Source: Photorhabdus heterorhabditis
Lineage (GTDB): Bacteria; Pseudomonadota; Gammaproteobacteria; Enterobacterales; Enterobacteriaceae
Length of the DNA: 64,000 nucleotides
Direction of reading: 5' to 3'
Assembly: GCF_018448905.1 (NCBI RefSeq)
Contig: NZ_RCWA01000008.1
Location: 112,031-176,030, forward strand
The position numbers and the translations under genes are program-made. Shown here one piece after another: positions 1 to 10,909 of the stretch (positions are counted from its first letter, which is position 1; every line of letters starts with the position of its first letter). Below the pieces are notes generated by a model that worked only from the letters and a program-made list of their open reading frames with translations, did not search any database and was not told the origin of the DNA.

Positions 1-2119
1 TCCCTTCGCCCTGAAACGCGATTTGCAACCGGCTGTGTTCACCATCACCCTCCATATTAACAATGGTTCCTTCACCAAATTTAGGGTGACGAACACGTTG
101 TCCGAGAGTATAACCACTATCATTGGAACTTATTGGCGTACCTAACCGACGATGGCTGACTGGACGAGAGACTGTCGCACGTAACCGAACCTCTTCAATA
201 CATTCTGGTGGCAGCTCCCCAATAAAACGGGATGGCCGATGATAAACTTCTTTACCATATAAACGGCGGCTTTCTGCATAAGTGATTGTCAATTTTTCCA
301 TTGCTCGTGTCAGGCCCACATAAGCCAGACGACGCTCTTCTTCCAAACGTCCACCTTCTTCAATCGACATCTGGCTTGGGAACATACCTTCTTCCATACC
401 AACAATAAATACCTGTGGGAACTCTAACCCTTTAGCCGAATGTAATGTCATCAGTTGCACTGAATCCTGATAGGCATCTGCCTGACTTTCTCCTGATTCC
501 AGCGCTGCATGGGAAAGAAATGCCTGCAATGGCATCAAATTTTCATCCTCACCTTGATAACTGAATTGGCGGGTTGCAGTGACAAGCTCCTCAAGGTTCT
601 CTATACGCGCCTGGGCTTTTTCACCTTTTTCCTGCTGATACATCGCTCGCAGGCCAGAATCACGAATAACCCTGTCAGTCTGAACATGCAATGGCATATC
701 TTCCGTTTCTGACGATAACGCCTCTATCAGTTCAATAAAGCGCTGTAAGGAAGAGGCTGCACGCCCGGCCAGCACTTTCTCCTGAAGCAAAGTTTGACAA
801 CTGTCCCACAAAGTTTCCTGTCGTTCACGGGCAGACTGGCGGACAATATCCAACGTTCTGTCGCCAATACCACGGGTAGGCGTATTCACCACGCGTTCAA
901 ACGCCGCGTCATCATTGCGGTTAGCAATTAAACGTAAGTAAGCCAGTGCATCTTTAATTTCCTGACGTTCAAAGAACCGCTGACCACCATAAATACGGTA
1001 CGGCATTGATGCCTGTAATAACGCTTCTTCCAACACACGGGATTGGGCATTGCTGCGGTAAAGTATGGCACAGTTTTTCAACGCGCCCCCGTTTTCGAGC
1101 CAGCTTTTAATCCGGCTGACTACATAACGAGCTTCATCCAATTCATTAAATGCACAATAAAGGGAAATGGGTTCACCCTCTATACCATCAGTCCACAGAT
1201 TCTTACCCAGACGATCACTGTTATTGGCAATCAATGTATTTGCAACCTTAAGAATATTACTGGTAGAACGGTAGTTCTGCTCCAAACGGATAGTTTCAGC
1301 GCCAGAAAAATCTTTCAGAAAACGCTGAATATTCTCAACCTGAGCCCCACGCCAGCCATAAATAGATTGATCATCGTCCCCGACAATCATCACTTTTCCC
1401 GTTTCCCCCGCCAGCAAATGAATCCAGGCATATTGAATACTGTTAGTATCCTGAAACTCATCTACTAAAATATTAGTAAAGCGACCACGGTAGTGTTGTA
1501 AGATCTGCGGTTTATTCAGCCAGAGTTCATGGGCCCGTAGTAGAAGCTCGGCAAAATCTACCAGCCCGGCCCGATCACAAGCCTCCTGATAAGCTTGATA
1601 AACTTTCTGCCATGTCATCTCAACAGGGTTGCCATAACTTTCAATATTCTGTGGCCGCAATCCTTCATCTTTTTTGCCGTTGATGTACCACATCCCCTGA
1701 CGTGCCGGCCATTGTTTATCATCCAAATTCATCGCTTTGATAATACGTTTAAGCAAACGGTGCTGATCTTCGCTGTCAAGAATCTGAAAATCCTGTGGCA
1801 GATTGGCATCCAGATGATGTGCCCGTAACAATCGATGAGCCAAACCATGGAATGTACCAATCCACATGCCCCCTTGACTGGTACCGATCAAGTTTTCAAT
1901 CCGGTGACGCATCTCTGCGGCAGCCTTATTGGTAAAAGTCACTGCCATAATGGAAAATGGTGAAGCATTCTCCACTGATAATAACCAAGCAATCCGGTGT
2001 ACCAGAACCCGGGTTTTACCACTCCCTGCTCCGGCCAGTACCAACATGTTTGTCCGCGGAGCCGCTACAGCTTCCCGTTGTTTGTCATTCAGACTTTCGA
2101 GCAGATAGGAGACGTCCAT
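1..2119 (-). CDS. uvrD: DNA helicase II UvrD (3' end cut by window edge)
   Basis: Superfamily 1A 3'-5' helicase of nucleotide-excision and mismatch repair. The reading frame is open from an ATG at 2119 to base 1, about 706 codons against 720 in E. coli, so roughly the last 14 residues lie outside the window. Visible motifs are the Walker [10 protein letters not shown] near residue 30, the motif II segment [21 protein letters not shown], and the C-terminal [14 protein letters not shown]. It lies downstream of yigB on the same strand but has its own LexA-controlled promoter region between the genes. It differs from the related helicase Rep at 34865-36892, which has its own family-specific sequence. 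Confidence 0.97.
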   Translation of the reverse strand, partial: MDVSYLLESLNDKQREAVAAPRTNMLVLAGAGSGKTRVLVHRIAWLLSVENASPFSIMAVTFTNKAAAEMRHRIENLIGTSQGGMWIGTFHGLAHRLLRAHHLDANLPQDFQILDSEDQHRLLKRIIKAMNLDDKQWPARQGMWYINGKKDEGLRPQNIESYGNPVEMTWQKVYQAYQEACDRAGLVDFAELLLRAHELWLNKPQILQHYRGRFTNILVDEFQDTNSIQYAWIHLLAGETGKVMIVGDDDQSIYGWRGAQVENIQRFLKDFSGAETIRLEQNYRSTSNILKVANTLIANNSDRLGKNLWTDGIEGEPISLYCAFNELDEARYVVSRIKSWLENGGALKNCAILYRSNAQSRVLEEALLQASMPYRIYGGQRFFERQEIKDALAYLRLIANRNDDAAFERVVNTPTRGIGDRTLDIVRQSARERQETLWDSCQTLLQEKVLAGRAASSLQRFIELIEALSSETEDMPLHVQTDRVIRDSGLRAMYQQEKGEKAQARIENLEELVTATRQFSYQGEDENLMPLQAFLSHAALESGESQADAYQDSVQLMTLHSAKGLEFPQVFIVGMEEGMFPSQMSIEEGGRLEEERRLAYVGLTRAMEKLTITYAESRRLYGKEVYHRPSRFIGELPPECIEEVRLRATVSRPVSHRRLGTPISSNDSGYTLGQRVRHPKFGEGTIVNMEGDGEHSRLQIAFQGEG

Positions 2120-2156
2120 AATTACCATCAGTTGATTAGACAGCAACCAAAGGATG

Positions 2157-2172
2157 CTGTGTTTTTATACAG
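2157..2172 (-). promoter_or_regulatory. LexA (SOS) box upstream of uvrD
   Basis: The 16-mer CTGTGTTTTTATACAG fits the LexA consensus CTGT-N8-ACAG exactly. It lies in the 66-base spacer between the yigB stop and the uvrD start, 38 bases before the uvrD ATG. E. coli uvrD is also LexA-controlled, so the inference is SOS induction of uvrD independent of the upstream genes. Confidence 0.9.
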
Positions 2173-2185
2173 AATAATTTCTTGA

Positions 2186-2905
2186 TTATATCAATGCTGT
2201 CAAAGAAGCCAAATCGGAAATCTCAATGTGCGGCAGCAGGCGACTTTCAGCTACCTGCAATAATTTTTTATTTTCTGTATTAATCCAGCAAGCTTGCATA
2301 CCACTACGAACTGCCCCTTCCACATCGGTATTCAGGTCATCACCGACGTGCAAAATTCTCCCAAGCGGTAAACTCAAGCGATCTGCTGCCAAACGATACA
2401 TATCACTGTAAGGTTTTGAGCGCCCATCAGGGCCAGCTTTCAACACAAATTTAAAATAACGAGCAAGGCCACAAGCCGCTGGTTCTGCATTACCATTCGT
2501 AATAGCTACCAATGGCATCCGTTCAGCAAGTATAGCTAGGGTTTTATGTGTTGCTTCAGGCACATCAATCTGACTGCGCCAGTGTGCGAAATGGGCCGTA
2601 ATCTCATCTGCCCCCCGACAAGCATCTTCACGGCTAAAACCGTAATGACAAAACATCAGCTCCGCAGACTGCCAACGCAATAAAGTCATGTCATGATAAA
2701 TGTCAGGATGTTGCTCAAGTATCACTTTACGGAAAACTCTCAGATCCTGATGATCAAGGTGACTAAATTTAGGAGAATATTGCCGCACAAAATTCAGTAC
2801 TTCTTCTTCTGCCTTATCTAACACTGGGCGATTATCGTAAAGTGTGTCATCCAGATCAAATGTCATTGCTGAGACTGGCGCAAGAGGCCGATAAAAATGC
2901 ATCAC
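2186..2905 (-). CDS. yigB: HAD-family phosphatase YigB (flavin pathway)
   Basis: HAD-superfamily hydrolase of 239 residues, close to the 238 of E. coli YigB. YigB is one of the phosphatases that dephosphorylate 5-amino-6-(5-phospho-D-ribitylamino)uracil in riboflavin synthesis. HAD motif I is FDLDDTLYD, with nucleophile Asp17 and acid/base Asp19. Later come ITNGN (motif II), a lysine in [10 protein letters not shown] (motif III) and [12 protein letters not shown] (motif IV). The start overlaps the xerC stop by 4 bases, so the two are translationally coupled; two tandem ATGs leave the exact first residue open. Confidence 0.93.
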   Translation of the reverse strand: MMHFYRPLAPVSAMTFDLDDTLYDNRPVLDKAEEEVLNFVRQYSPKFSHLDHQDLRVFRKVILEQHPDIYHDMTLLRWQSAELMFCHYGFSREDACRGADEITAHFAHWRSQIDVPEATHKTLAILAERMPLVAITNGNAEPAACGLARYFKFVLKAGPDGRSKPYSDMYRLAADRLSLPLGRILHVGDDLNTDVEGAVRSGMQACWINTENKKLLQVAESRLLPHIEISDLASLTALI

Positions 2906-3813
2906 GATTTCCCTCGTTTGGCTCTGGGATGAGCGACATCATACACTTTTGTCAAATGCTGGAAATCCAAGTGGGTATAAACTTGCGTAGTAGACAAGCT
3001 GGCATGACCAAGCAGCTCCTGAACCGCACGCAAATCACCACTGGATTCTAGAATATGAGTGGCAAAAGAGTGACGCAATTTATGAGGATGGATATGAGTA
3101 TTTATCCCTTGGCGTATGCCCCACTGCGCAAATCGCTGCTGTACATTCCGGGTTGATATCCGCCGCCCCCTATTTGAGATAAAAACAGCATTATCCCCCG
3201 GTTCGAACAATTCTCGCATCTCCAGCCAGCGATTCAGCCATTCAATCGCAGTCCGTCCCACAGGAACCTTCCGCTCTTTACTCCCTTTACCTAAAACCCA
3301 TACCTCTCCACTTTCAAGATCCAGATGTTGACAATCAAGACTAACCAGCTCCGATAAACGCAGCCCAGCACCATACATCACTTCCAACATAGTCCGGTCA
3401 CGCACTGATAATGGATCATTGAAATTGATATTGAGTAATTGGTCGACTTCATCCACATCAATATTTTTCGGCAGGTGGCGCTTAGTTCCCGGGGTACTCA
3501 CGGCTTTACCCGGGTTAACGGCAATCACGCCCTGAGTAACCAACCAATCAAGGAAACTGCGCAAGGAAGATAAGCGCAAAGACAAGTTAGCTGACTGTAA
3601 ACCAGCGCGGCGACTACGTGTTACTAACATTCTCACTTTGGCAGGATCAAGATCTTCCCATTGTCTAACATCTATTGCTAAAACCATCTCAGCCAGCGCA
3701 GAAAGATGACGACGGTAATTAATGATAGTCACCGGGCTTAGCCGACGCTCTACCCTGAGATACCGCAGAAATACCTCAACCGGTTCCAGTAATAGATCGA
3801 TTTCTTGCGTCAT
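2902..3813 (-). CDS. xerC: Tyrosine recombinase XerC
   Basis: Site-specific recombinase that with XerD resolves chromosome dimers at dif. It has 303 residues, with an N-terminal SAM-like core-binding domain (about 8-95) and a C-terminal catalytic domain. The full active-site set is visible: Arg152 (AGLRLSEL), Lys176 (GKGSKERK), His244 and Arg247 (HPHKLRHSF), His270 (LLGHAS) and nucleophile Tyr279 (QVYTHLD). It overlaps yigA upstream and yigB downstream by 4 bases each, giving a tightly packed operon dapF-yigA-xerC-yigB as in E. coli. Confidence 0.97.
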   Translation of the reverse strand: MTQEIDLLLEPVEVFLRYLRVERRLSPVTIINYRRHLSALAEMVLAIDVRQWEDLDPAKVRMLVTRSRRAGLQSANLSLRLSSLRSFLDWLVTQGVIAVNPGKAVSTPGTKRHLPKNIDVDEVDQLLNINFNDPLSVRDRTMLEVMYGAGLRLSELVSLDCQHLDLESGEVWVLGKGSKERKVPVGRTAIEWLNRWLEMRELFEPGDNAVFISNRGRRISTRNVQQRFAQWGIRQGINTHIHPHKLRHSFATHILESSGDLRAVQELLGHASLSTTQVYTHLDFQHLTKVYDVAHPRAKRGKS

Positions 3814-4514
3814 ATCCGTTTAATCCATCGAGACAGTATATCCGGCAATAACTTAGCCAGATGATCAAGCATATCCGTTCCCATGCCCTCCTGATAATGC
3901 TGATGATTTCGGCTGTTAAATATTACCACTCCCAACTCTCCCCTAGTGCCCAGTAGAGATACAGCAACTGAACCTACATGACGAACCTGTGGCAATAACA
4001 ATAAAATTTCCGGCCCGTTCAGCATACCGAGGTAGTGGTTATTATTACCAAAACGCTGAATACGGATTGGTTCGAAAGCATTACGGGAAAGCGCTAAACC
4101 AGGCGCATTAAACGGTGCTCCAATATGCCATTTATCACTAAACAGACGGATAGTTGCACTATTTAGCCCCAGATTTTTCGCCCATGAACTCAACCGACCA
4201 AGCATATCCTGTAAACTTTCTGCCGCAGACAAATCAACAAGTAATTTAAACAATTGCTCAAACAACCGTTCATTCACTTTGGCCTGCTCCATTAACAGGG
4301 TTATCTCTTCTTCCAGATAAGTAGTGCGTGTTCTCTGACGGCTCATATACCATTCAACCAAAGAAATAGCTTCTCTTACCGGGTGAGGAACCTGTAGCTG
4401 TTCAATAGCACGTGCATTGCGGATAAAGAAGTTGGGGTTTTCCAACAAATATTCCACAACCGCCTGATCATTAAGTGTACCACTGATGCTTAACGGCTTT
4501 TCTTTTTTCTCCAT
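3810..4514 (-). CDS. yigA: DUF484 family protein YigA
   Basis: Conserved protein of the DUF484 family, found between dapF and xerC in many gammaproteobacteria; its molecular role is not established. From the ATG at 4514 it has 234 residues, against 235 in E. coli. A GTG at 4529 would add five residues and cannot be excluded. The N-terminal part holds the conserved [13 protein letters not shown] segment and a heptad-like helical stretch (about 60-100). The rest resembles a GAF-like sensory fold, which is a family inference rather than something the sequence shows. It overlaps xerC by 4 bases. Confidence 0.85.
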   Translation of the reverse strand: MEKKEKPLSISGTLNDQAVVEYLLENPNFFIRNARAIEQLQVPHPVREAISLVEWYMSRQRTRTTYLEEEITLLMEQAKVNERLFEQLFKLLVDLSAAESLQDMLGRLSSWAKNLGLNSATIRLFSDKWHIGAPFNAPGLALSRNAFEPIRIQRFGNNNHYLGMLNGPEILLLLPQVRHVGSVAVSLLGTRGELGVVIFNSRNHQHYQEGMGTDMLDHLAKLLPDILSRWIKRI

Positions 4515-4547
4515 CTTCCGACGCCCCACGGTTCAAAACAGAATCGA

Positions 4548-5372
4548 TTACAAATGAATTGTGCCATCATAAACATGTGTCGCCGGTCCAGTCATATAGA
4601 GGGGAGTTCCCGGCCCTGCCCAGCAAATAAACAGCGAGCCTCCAGGCAAATCTACCCGAACATGACTGTCGAGTAGTTGTTGCTGAATGCCGACTGCCAC
4701 CGCAGCACAAGCACCGCTACCACAAGCTTGAGTTTCCCCAACTCCACGTTCATAAACCCGTAAACGGATATGACCACGATTTAAAACTTGCATGAAACCA
4801 ATATTAGCCCGTTCAGGAAATCTTTCGTGGCTTTCCAGTGCTGGCCCCAGAATTTCCACTTCGGCAGTCTCCACGTCTGCTACCTGAATCACGCAATGGG
4901 GATTCCCCATAGAAACAACACTGCAAAGAACCGTTTTCTCTATCACCCTTAAAATATAGGTTTTTTCTGCTCTTAACGCGCGAAATGGTACATTATGGGG
5001 TTCAAATTCAGGTTCCCCCATATTAACGCAAACCTGATCATCATTAGTGATACTCAGCACCATACGCCCTGATTGGGTACTGACTTTTATCTCACGTTTA
5101 TTAATCAATCCCTTAAGACGGACAAAACGGGCAAAACAACGGGCACCATTGCCACATTGTGCGACCTCACTACCATCGGAATTAAAAATGCGATAATGAA
5201 AATCCAAATCCGGATCATAAGGTGCTTCAACAATCAATAATTGATCGAAGCCAATACCCGTATTCCTGTCTGCCAGACGGCAGATCAGTTCTGGTGAGAA
5301 ATAAACATTTTGGGTCACAGCATCAACGACCATAAAGTCATTACCAAGACCATGCATTTTGGAGAACTGCAT
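4548..5372 (-). CDS. dapF: Diaminopimelate epimerase DapF
   Basis: Cofactor-independent epimerase converting LL- to meso-diaminopimelate for lysine and peptidoglycan synthesis. The ATG at 5372 gives 274 residues, the same as E. coli, with a GGAG motif six bases upstream. A GTG four codons earlier overlaps that ribosome site and is unlikely to be used. The two catalytic cysteines are Cys73 (QCGNGARC) and Cys217 ([10 protein letters not shown]). It lies between lptM and yigA in the usual order. Confidence 0.96.
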   Translation of the reverse strand: MQFSKMHGLGNDFMVVDAVTQNVYFSPELICRLADRNTGIGFDQLLIVEAPYDPDLDFHYRIFNSDGSEVAQCGNGARCFARFVRLKGLINKREIKVSTQSGRMVLSITNDDQVCVNMGEPEFEPHNVPFRALRAEKTYILRVIEKTVLCSVVSMGNPHCVIQVADVETAEVEILGPALESHERFPERANIGFMQVLNRGHIRLRVYERGVGETQACGSGACAAVAVGIQQQLLDSHVRVDLPGGSLFICWAGPGTPLYMTGPATHVYDGTIHL

Positions 5373-5417
5373 ATAACGCTCCACCGTAAACCGCGGTAAC
5401 TACCCGGCTTATCTCGC

Positions 5418-5603
5418 TTATTTCTGAGAGATGCTGCCCACTTTCTGCTCTTTTTGCGCGCTATCTTCATGCACCTGAGCCGCAGTCGTCGTTTTTTCTG
5501 CCGGTGGTTGTTCTGGTGGAAAATAAAGAGGGCCTTTTAGGCCACAACCAGAAAGTGTAAATAAGGTTATGATAGCCAGAAACCCGTGTAATTTTTTCTT
5601 CAT
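5418..5603 (-). CDS. lptM: LPS-assembly lipoprotein LptM (YifL)
   Basis: Small lipoprotein of 61 residues with a classic signal peptide: a KKK-type n-region, a hydrophobic stretch, then the lipobox LSGC with acylated Cys20. The following GLKGPLYFPP segment is the conserved core of LptM, which assists disulfide maturation of the LptDE LPS translocon at the outer membrane. The tail is charged and of low complexity. It lies upstream of dapF and divergent from cyaY, as in E. coli. Confidence 0.9.
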   Translation of the reverse strand: MKKKLHGFLAIITLFTLSGCGLKGPLYFPPEQPPAEKTTTAAQVHEDSAQKEQKVGSISQK

Positions 5604-5675
5604 TGCATTAATGCCTGTAATTCATACGTCAATATTCTCTATAATCGCAGTTAGACCTCGAAAAGCAAATAGGAA

Positions 5676-6002
5676 ATGAAGATGAACGACAGTGAATTTC
5701 ATCAGTTAGCTGACCAACTAATGCTTTATATTGAAGAGCAACTGGATAACTATGATGGCGATGCTGATATTGACTGTGAAACCAATGGCGGTGTCATGAC
5801 CCTGAGCTTTGATAACGATAGCAAAATTATTATCAACCGCCAGGAACCTTTCCATCAAATCTGGCTAGCAACTAAAAACGGGGGTTATCATTTTGACTAT
5901 AAAGATGGTCAGTGGATTTGCGACCGTCGCGGCGGAGATTTCCTCACCATGCTAGCGCAGTCCATCACAGAACAAAGTGGTGAACTGTTCAGTTTTGAAT
6001 GA
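5676..6002 (+). CDS. cyaY: Frataxin-family iron-binding protein CyaY
   Basis: Bacterial frataxin of 108 residues (106 in E. coli), which binds iron and modulates IscS activity in Fe-S cluster assembly. An acidic first helix ([16 protein letters not shown]) carries the iron-binding ridge, followed by the conserved beta strand [17 protein letters not shown] and the segment [16 protein letters not shown]. It is transcribed divergently from lptM and convergently with cyaA. Confidence 0.96.
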   Translation: MKMNDSEFHQLADQLMLYIEEQLDNYDGDADIDCETNGGVMTLSFDNDSKIIINRQEPFHQIWLATKNGGYHFDYKDGQWICDRRGGDFLTMLAQSITEQSGELFSFE

Positions 6003-6010
6003 TTACCCCA

Positions 6011-6029
6011 TACCCCGCGTGGCGGGGTA
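6011..6029. terminator. GC-rich hairpin between convergent cyaY and cyaA
   Basis: Perfect 8-base inverted repeat (TACCCCGC, loop GTG, GCGGGGTA) in the 29-base spacer between the two stop codons. No clear T-run follows on either strand, so its work as a bidirectional terminator is inferred from position and stem strength. Confidence 0.55.
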
Positions 6030-6031
6030 AA

Positions 6032-8614
6032 TCAATAATGTGATACAGAACGATAAAGTTCCGGCAGCTCTTCTGCGCGATTTTCCCCATCATCAGTTAC
6101 ACATAAATGTGAGAAAGATGATCCGCTGAATGGAATAACCTGAACCAGGCCTCCCATTTGGACAATTTGATAAAACTGTGGCAGGTTAAAATTAATAAAA
6201 CTTGATCCGTAAGTAAACCGATCATGAGATGAAGAATAAAACCGGCTGACATCGCGCACCAGTTCCTCCTTACTCCCCTCACAATGAGAGTAAATTTCTA
6301 CCCGATTGGCTTCATCCAGAATATAAATATTAAAGCCTTTGCCATCTTCCGCATTTTCGAAGAAAAATTGAATGATCCCCTCACTGGCAAAACCATCAAC
6401 CACCGCGGGCAAGTGTGTCTCTTTGGTATTGATTTTTACCGGCAACCCATGCAATTTGTTATTAGAAATTGCCCCATAAAATTCCACCGCATTTTCTAAC
6501 TTCTGCACAGATACGTTAAGACGTTCAAAGAAAAGCCCCCAGGTCTGTCCTGCAATGCGCAACGCCTTAAAACGGCCCGGGTCCTGACGATTGCTGGACA
6601 AACGCAACTCAATACATTCAGATACGAGTTGCTGAATTCGAGTGCGGATAAGTCCACGTAAATGCTGGCTGTAACAGAACACTTCAACCGCTGCTGGTGG
6701 CGCAGCATCCTGATGCATTTTGCCCAAAATAGTTTTCAATGCTTCCAGAACAGATTGTTCACCACTAAAATGTAAAGTTCGCACTTCATTCCATGAATTA
6801 CGGTAAAGCAAGTCAATACTGCCAACCAAACACTGCTGCGATTCACCAAAGCTGAATACATCAAGCTTACGAAAATCAAAATGCACGACCTGATTGGCGA
6901 ACTCAGCGGTCGGATCTTTCTCCAGATTGACAATAATTGCCAAATGGCGAATCTCACATGGGCTATAAAGGGCCTTTGGCGTCGGGGCTGGCAGACGGAT
7001 AGGGAAATGAACGGAAATATCGTTAATTAATTCATGCAATTTCAGCTCATCACACTGGGCTTCACCATTATGAATATGAATACAGGATTTTTCTGTCAAC
7101 AAGCCGTTAAAATAGGTCCACGACACCAGTTTATTCAGATAACGGTTATATTCCAGAGGCTGATGACCAATAATTGATTCAATGGTTGGTGCCTGATTGT
7201 AGAGATACCAACCACTACGATTTGCACGCCCTTGAGGAACATAAATAAATGTTAAATTTTTTTCTGATAAGTCTGGAGAAATCTGTGGATTAACCAACGT
7301 CACCTTCCCCGGCAACGCTTCAAATGCAGCGTATAGCTTACGGGTCAGTACACCAATATCCTGTGGACTGGCACTGACACTCAGATTATTGCGGCGAGCG
7401 AAACGGATTAGGTTACGATAACTCTGCATCATGGTATCAAGCAGCTCATTATGAGCGTCACGAACCTGTTCAATTTTCCATGAATTACGGTTATCCAAGA
7501 TTTCCAGCCGTTCTGCATCCCACTTCCACTCATATACCAGTTGAGTCAGAACTTGGCACCGCCAGCCGTTATAACCTTTATCATCTTGATCAAGAGAGAG
7601 CTTTTCACAAACTTTTAAATAGAAGCATCGACGTATTAGATCCAAACGAGTCGTATCATTAATTTCCGTCAGATAGCGGGTAACACGTTCAAGCATCATG
7701 CTATATGCATCAAGGCCAAAGGAGACAATTTCACCCGCGTGCAAACGCTGCTTCATCTCCATTGCCAATAACTTACCGTTAGGATATTCCCAAGAATAGG
7801 CTTCTAATAACAGGCTTTTCAATACAGCTTTATAAGGAGAGTCGATACTTTTGTACAGTTGCCATAAACTGGCGCCAAAGTATTCCTCAGCGGATAATTC
7901 GCCCAACCCACCAAGATCAAGCCACTCATTTGGAGTCAGAACACCTTGCGCATAAAGCGACAAAACATATTCATCATAATGGCTTTCTTCTTCTACTGGC
8001 ACCATCTCCCATAGCAAACGCTTACCGGCCATACGTACAGCAGTACGATAAAATTCATCAAGTAACAGAATATGCTGAGTAGAACCACAATCCTCACCAC
8101 CAAGGCTACCACTGGTATTATGGCGAAATCGGTTTTCATCAATAAGAAAAAAATTAACTTCGATGCCAAGCGCCGCAGCCCACTGTTCAATAAGAGTACA
8201 TTTACGTTGCAGCAGAAGGCGCTCATCATTATCAAGCCATGACTGATGACATACCCAAATATCCAGATCGGAACAACAGCTTTGCCCGATTGACGAAGTA
8301 CTCCCCATTGAATAGATACCCGTAATGGGAAGCTCACCATTGGCAGGCGGTTCTATAACGTGATTTAATTTATTCTCTAAATCAATAAGATAAGATTTCT
8401 GTACTTCATCATGATCATGCTCGAAAAAACACACGCCATAGGGAACATTACCATTGATGTAACCTGGCATCAGCGGATGATGATAATGCAATAATACTGG
8501 CAGTAAACTGTATACCTGTTTGAATTCCGCACTCATGGCGGTAGAGGCGCGTTCTAACCTGAGTTGGTTTATCGCGTCCAGTCTCTGCTTCAGCGTTTCA
8601 ATATAAAGGTACAA
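6032..8614 (-). CDS. cyaA: Class I adenylate cyclase CyaA
   Basis: Enterobacterial class I adenylate cyclase, making cAMP for CRP. The catalytic N-terminal half holds [19 protein letters not shown], with the nucleotidyltransferase GS and DxD residues; the C-terminal half is the glucose-responsive regulatory domain. I place the start at a TTG (8614), giving 860 residues against 848 in E. coli. The bases around it closely match the E. coli gene, which also starts with TTG, and the protein then runs [18 protein letters not shown] like its homologue. An upstream in-frame ATG at 8707 would add 31 residues, but it lies only 15 bases from the CRP site and so probably at or before the transcript start. 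Confidence 0.93.
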   Translation of the reverse strand: MYLYIETLKQRLDAINQLRLERASTAMSAEFKQVYSLLPVLLHYHHPLMPGYINGNVPYGVCFFEHDHDEVQKSYLIDLENKLNHVIEPPANGELPITGIYSMGSTSSIGQSCCSDLDIWVCHQSWLDNDERLLLQRKCTLIEQWAAALGIEVNFFLIDENRFRHNTSGSLGGEDCGSTQHILLLDEFYRTAVRMAGKRLLWEMVPVEEESHYDEYVLSLYAQGVLTPNEWLDLGGLGELSAEEYFGASLWQLYKSIDSPYKAVLKSLLLEAYSWEYPNGKLLAMEMKQRLHAGEIVSFGLDAYSMMLERVTRYLTEINDTTRLDLIRRCFYLKVCEKLSLDQDDKGYNGWRCQVLTQLVYEWKWDAERLEILDNRNSWKIEQVRDAHNELLDTMMQSYRNLIRFARRNNLSVSASPQDIGVLTRKLYAAFEALPGKVTLVNPQISPDLSEKNLTFIYVPQGRANRSGWYLYNQAPTIESIIGHQPLEYNRYLNKLVSWTYFNGLLTEKSCIHIHNGEAQCDELKLHELINDISVHFPIRLPAPTPKALYSPCEIRHLAIIVNLEKDPTAEFANQVVHFDFRKLDVFSFGESQQCLVGSIDLLYRNSWNEVRTLHFSGEQSVLEALKTILGKMHQDAAPPAAVEVFCYSQHLRGLIRTRIQQLVSECIELRLSSNRQDPGRFKALRIAGQTWGLFFERLNVSVQKLENAVEFYGAISNNKLHGLPVKINTKETHLPAVVDGFASEGIIQFFFENAEDGKGFNIYILDEANRVEIYSHCEGSKEELVRDVSRFYSSSHDRFTYGSSFINFNLPQFYQIVQMGGLVQVIPFSGSSFSHLCVTDDGENRAEELPELYRSVSHY

Positions 8615-8721
8615 GACGTATCGCCCGATTGAGTTCCAGTGCCCAGATAAATCCCCTGCTTCCGGCTGATATAGCTCAATGGAATTATTTATAATGATTT
8701 TTACCAATTTATTACCGGAAA

Positions 8722-8737
8722 CGTGATCAATTTAACA
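8722..8737 (-). promoter_or_regulatory. CRP-binding site of cyaA
   Basis: Read on the minus strand the core is TGTTA-N6-TCACG, against the consensus TGTGA-N6-TCACA. It is very like the CRP site over the main cyaA promoter of E. coli, where CRP-cAMP represses cyaA. It lies about 110 bases before the TTG start, the expected place for negative feedback. Confidence 0.85.
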
Positions 8738-9045
8738 CCTTGTAGATAAACCGTAAAGTCAGTAAAGCAATTGAATTGCAATATCCCCCCCAGCAAGAAA
8801 CCAAGTAACACATTGTTATATATAAAAATAACAATAAAACCCACACCATTTATACTTTCTTTTATATAAGGAAATTTCCCCTATCCAGTTTTCAGGTATT
8901 GTATGTAATTCTTTGTTATTAACGACCTGATAGAAATCACCTTATTGGTTATATTTCAATTAGCGATTCTTTCTATTCAGAATTCTCCAATTACAGAAAT
9001 AATTTACTAGAAAATTTAATTCACATTTAAATCAATCCAATGGCA

Positions 9046-9075
9046 TTGACATAAAAATAATTTAAAAATTAAAAT
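9046..9075 (+). promoter_or_regulatory. Candidate sigma70 promoter for hemCDXY
   Basis: A perfect -35 box TTGACA (9046-9051) is followed, after 18 bases, by TAAAAT (9070-9075), which would start a transcript about 130 bases before hemC. A second TATAAT (9092-9097) lacks a good -35 box. The choice is tentative because the stretch is extremely A+T rich. Confidence 0.45.
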
Positions 9076-9210
9076 TTATTTTATATTTTAATATAATCTG
9101 TATATTATCTTCCCAGGTCTTAGCTGGAAAAAAAACTGTTGAAGTGTTAAAACAGGTATTATGTTTTTCATCTATATGACAACTGCAAAGCCTGAAAAAT
9201 ACAAGCATCT

Positions 9211-10152
9211 ATGTCAACTAAAACTATCCGTATCGCAACCCGCCAAAGCCCTCTGGCTATGTGGCAAGCATTATATGTTCAGAAAAAATTGCAACAATTT
9301 CATCCAGATCTGGCAGTTCAACTGGTTCCCATGGTAACCCAAGGAGACATCATTCTGGACACACCTCTGGCAAAAGTGGGTGGTAAGGGGCTATTTGTCA
9401 AAGAACTTGAACTAGCTCTGCTTGAAGGTCGGGCGGACATCGCCGTTCATTCGATGAAAGATGTACCCATCTCTTTTCCCGAAGGGTTAGGATTAGTCAC
9501 TATTTGCAAACGTGATGATCCACGTGATGCTTTTGTTTCTGTCAAATATCACTCTCTCGATAAACTGCCAACAGGCAGCATTGTTGGTACATCAAGCTTA
9601 CGCCGTCAGTGTCAACTCCGTGAATTACGCCCTGACCTGATTATCCGTGACCTTCGAGGTAATGTTGGAACCCGTCTGAGTAAGCTGGATAATGGTCATT
9701 ACGATGCTATCATTCTCGCTGTTGCAGGATTGAAAAGGTTAGAATTGCATGACCGTATCCGTACACCATTATCCGCAAAACAGTCATTACCTGCCGTTGG
9801 TCAGGGAGCCGTGGGGATTGAATGCCGCCTTGACGACCAGCAAACACGAACTCTACTAGCACCATTAAACCACTATGATACAGAAATCTGTGTTCTTGCC
9901 GAACGAGCAATGAACACCCGTCTGGAAGGAGGCTGTCAGGTACCAATAGGTAGCTATGCCATCTGGCAGGATGGAAAAATCTGGCTGCGAGCATTGGTTG
10001 GAGCGCCAGATGGCAGCGTTATTATTCGTGGCGAGCGGACAGTTTTACCCAAAGATGCATGTCAAGCAGGCGTTGAACTGGCCAAAGAATTGTTGGAGCG
10101 GGGAGCAAGAGAAATTCTGGCGGAAGTTTATCAAGGCAATCCCCCTACATGA
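9211..10152 (+). CDS. hemC: Hydroxymethylbilane synthase HemC
   Basis: Porphobilinogen deaminase, condensing four porphobilinogens into hydroxymethylbilane in heme synthesis. The 313 residues match the E. coli length. Visible residues include the conserved substrate-binding segments VHSMKDVP and GTSSLRR, and Cys242 in EGGCQVPIG, which carries the dipyrromethane cofactor. It overlaps hemD by 4 bases, coupling their translation. The ribosome site before the ATG is weak. Confidence 0.97.
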   Translation: MSTKTIRIATRQSPLAMWQALYVQKKLQQFHPDLAVQLVPMVTQGDIILDTPLAKVGGKGLFVKELELALLEGRADIAVHSMKDVPISFPEGLGLVTICKRDDPRDAFVSVKYHSLDKLPTGSIVGTSSLRRQCQLRELRPDLIIRDLRGNVGTRLSKLDNGHYDAIILAVAGLKRLELHDRIRTPLSAKQSLPAVGQGAVGIECRLDDQQTRTLLAPLNHYDTEICVLAERAMNTRLEGGCQVPIGSYAIWQDGKIWLRALVGAPDGSVIIRGERTVLPKDACQAGVELAKELLERGAREILAEVYQGNPPT

Positions 10153-10889
10153 GCATTCTGGTAACACGCCCTTCTCCTGCCGGAGAAGAATTAGTTAGAA
10201 GATTACAGGCTGCGGGCAAAACTGCTTTCAGCGCACCTTTAATCGATATTCGCCCAGGTTCAGAACTGTCACAACTGGCTGAAAAACTTTGCCATCTGAA
10301 TACCGGTGATATGGTATTTCTGCTGTCAAAAAATGCAGTGCATTATGCAAACTCAAAGTTAAATCAAATTAATCTATCATGGCCAGACAAGCTGATTTAT
10401 TATGCTATTGGCAGATCAACCGCTCTGGCTTTTCATCAACTGACTGGTATAAATATTGCCTGGCCATCAGAGGGCGAAACCAGCGAAATCCTGCTAGAAC
10501 TACCCTCATTATATCAGGTTGAAAATAAACAAGCTTTGCTGCTCAGAGGAAATGGCGGGCGTGAACTTATTGCCCAAACTTTGACAGAAAGAGGTGCCAC
10601 AGTTAATTATTGTGAATGTTATTTTCGCCAGCGAGTAGATTACTCGGCAGCAGAATTCAGCGCCCGCTGGCAAAGATATGGGGTAAAAACTTTAGTTGTA
10701 ACCAGCGGCGAAATACTGCAATTGTTATACAACTTAATACCCGACAGTGATCGAAACAGGTGGTTATTGAATTGCCATCTTATTGTGGTAAGCGAACGTC
10801 TTGCACATACCGCCCGGAATTTGGGCTGGCAAGATGTCAAAGTTGCTAAAAGTGCAGATAATGATGCCTTAATTCAGGCCCTAGAATAA
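10149..10889 (+). CDS. hemD: Uroporphyrinogen-III synthase HemD
   Basis: Catalyses ring closure and D-ring inversion of hydroxymethylbilane to uroporphyrinogen III. It has 246 residues, as in E. coli. This family diverges quickly, but [19 protein letters not shown] at the N terminus, the mid-protein [12 protein letters not shown] and the late [12 protein letters not shown] strands are typical of the two-domain fold. The start overlaps the hemC stop, and hemX follows after 20 bases. Confidence 0.94.
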   Translation: MSILVTRPSPAGEELVRRLQAAGKTAFSAPLIDIRPGSELSQLAEKLCHLNTGDMVFLLSKNAVHYANSKLNQINLSWPDKLIYYAIGRSTALAFHQLTGINIAWPSEGETSEILLELPSLYQVENKQALLLRGNGGRELIAQTLTERGATVNYCECYFRQRVDYSAAEFSARWQRYGVKTLVVTSGEILQLLYNLIPDSDRNRWLLNCHLIVVSERLAHTARNLGWQDVKVAKSADNDALIQALE

Positions 10890-10909
10890 ACTGACATGGG
10901 ATACCCACT

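Larger units (their letters stand above)
8615..9210. other. cyaA-hemC divergent intergenic region
   Basis: About 600 bases separate the two divergent starts. The left end holds the cyaA leader and the CRP site (8722-8737); the right half holds a candidate hemC promoter. The middle (about 8760-9040) is very A+T rich and shows no ORF with a plausible ribosome site and no strong hairpin. Confidence 0.6.
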
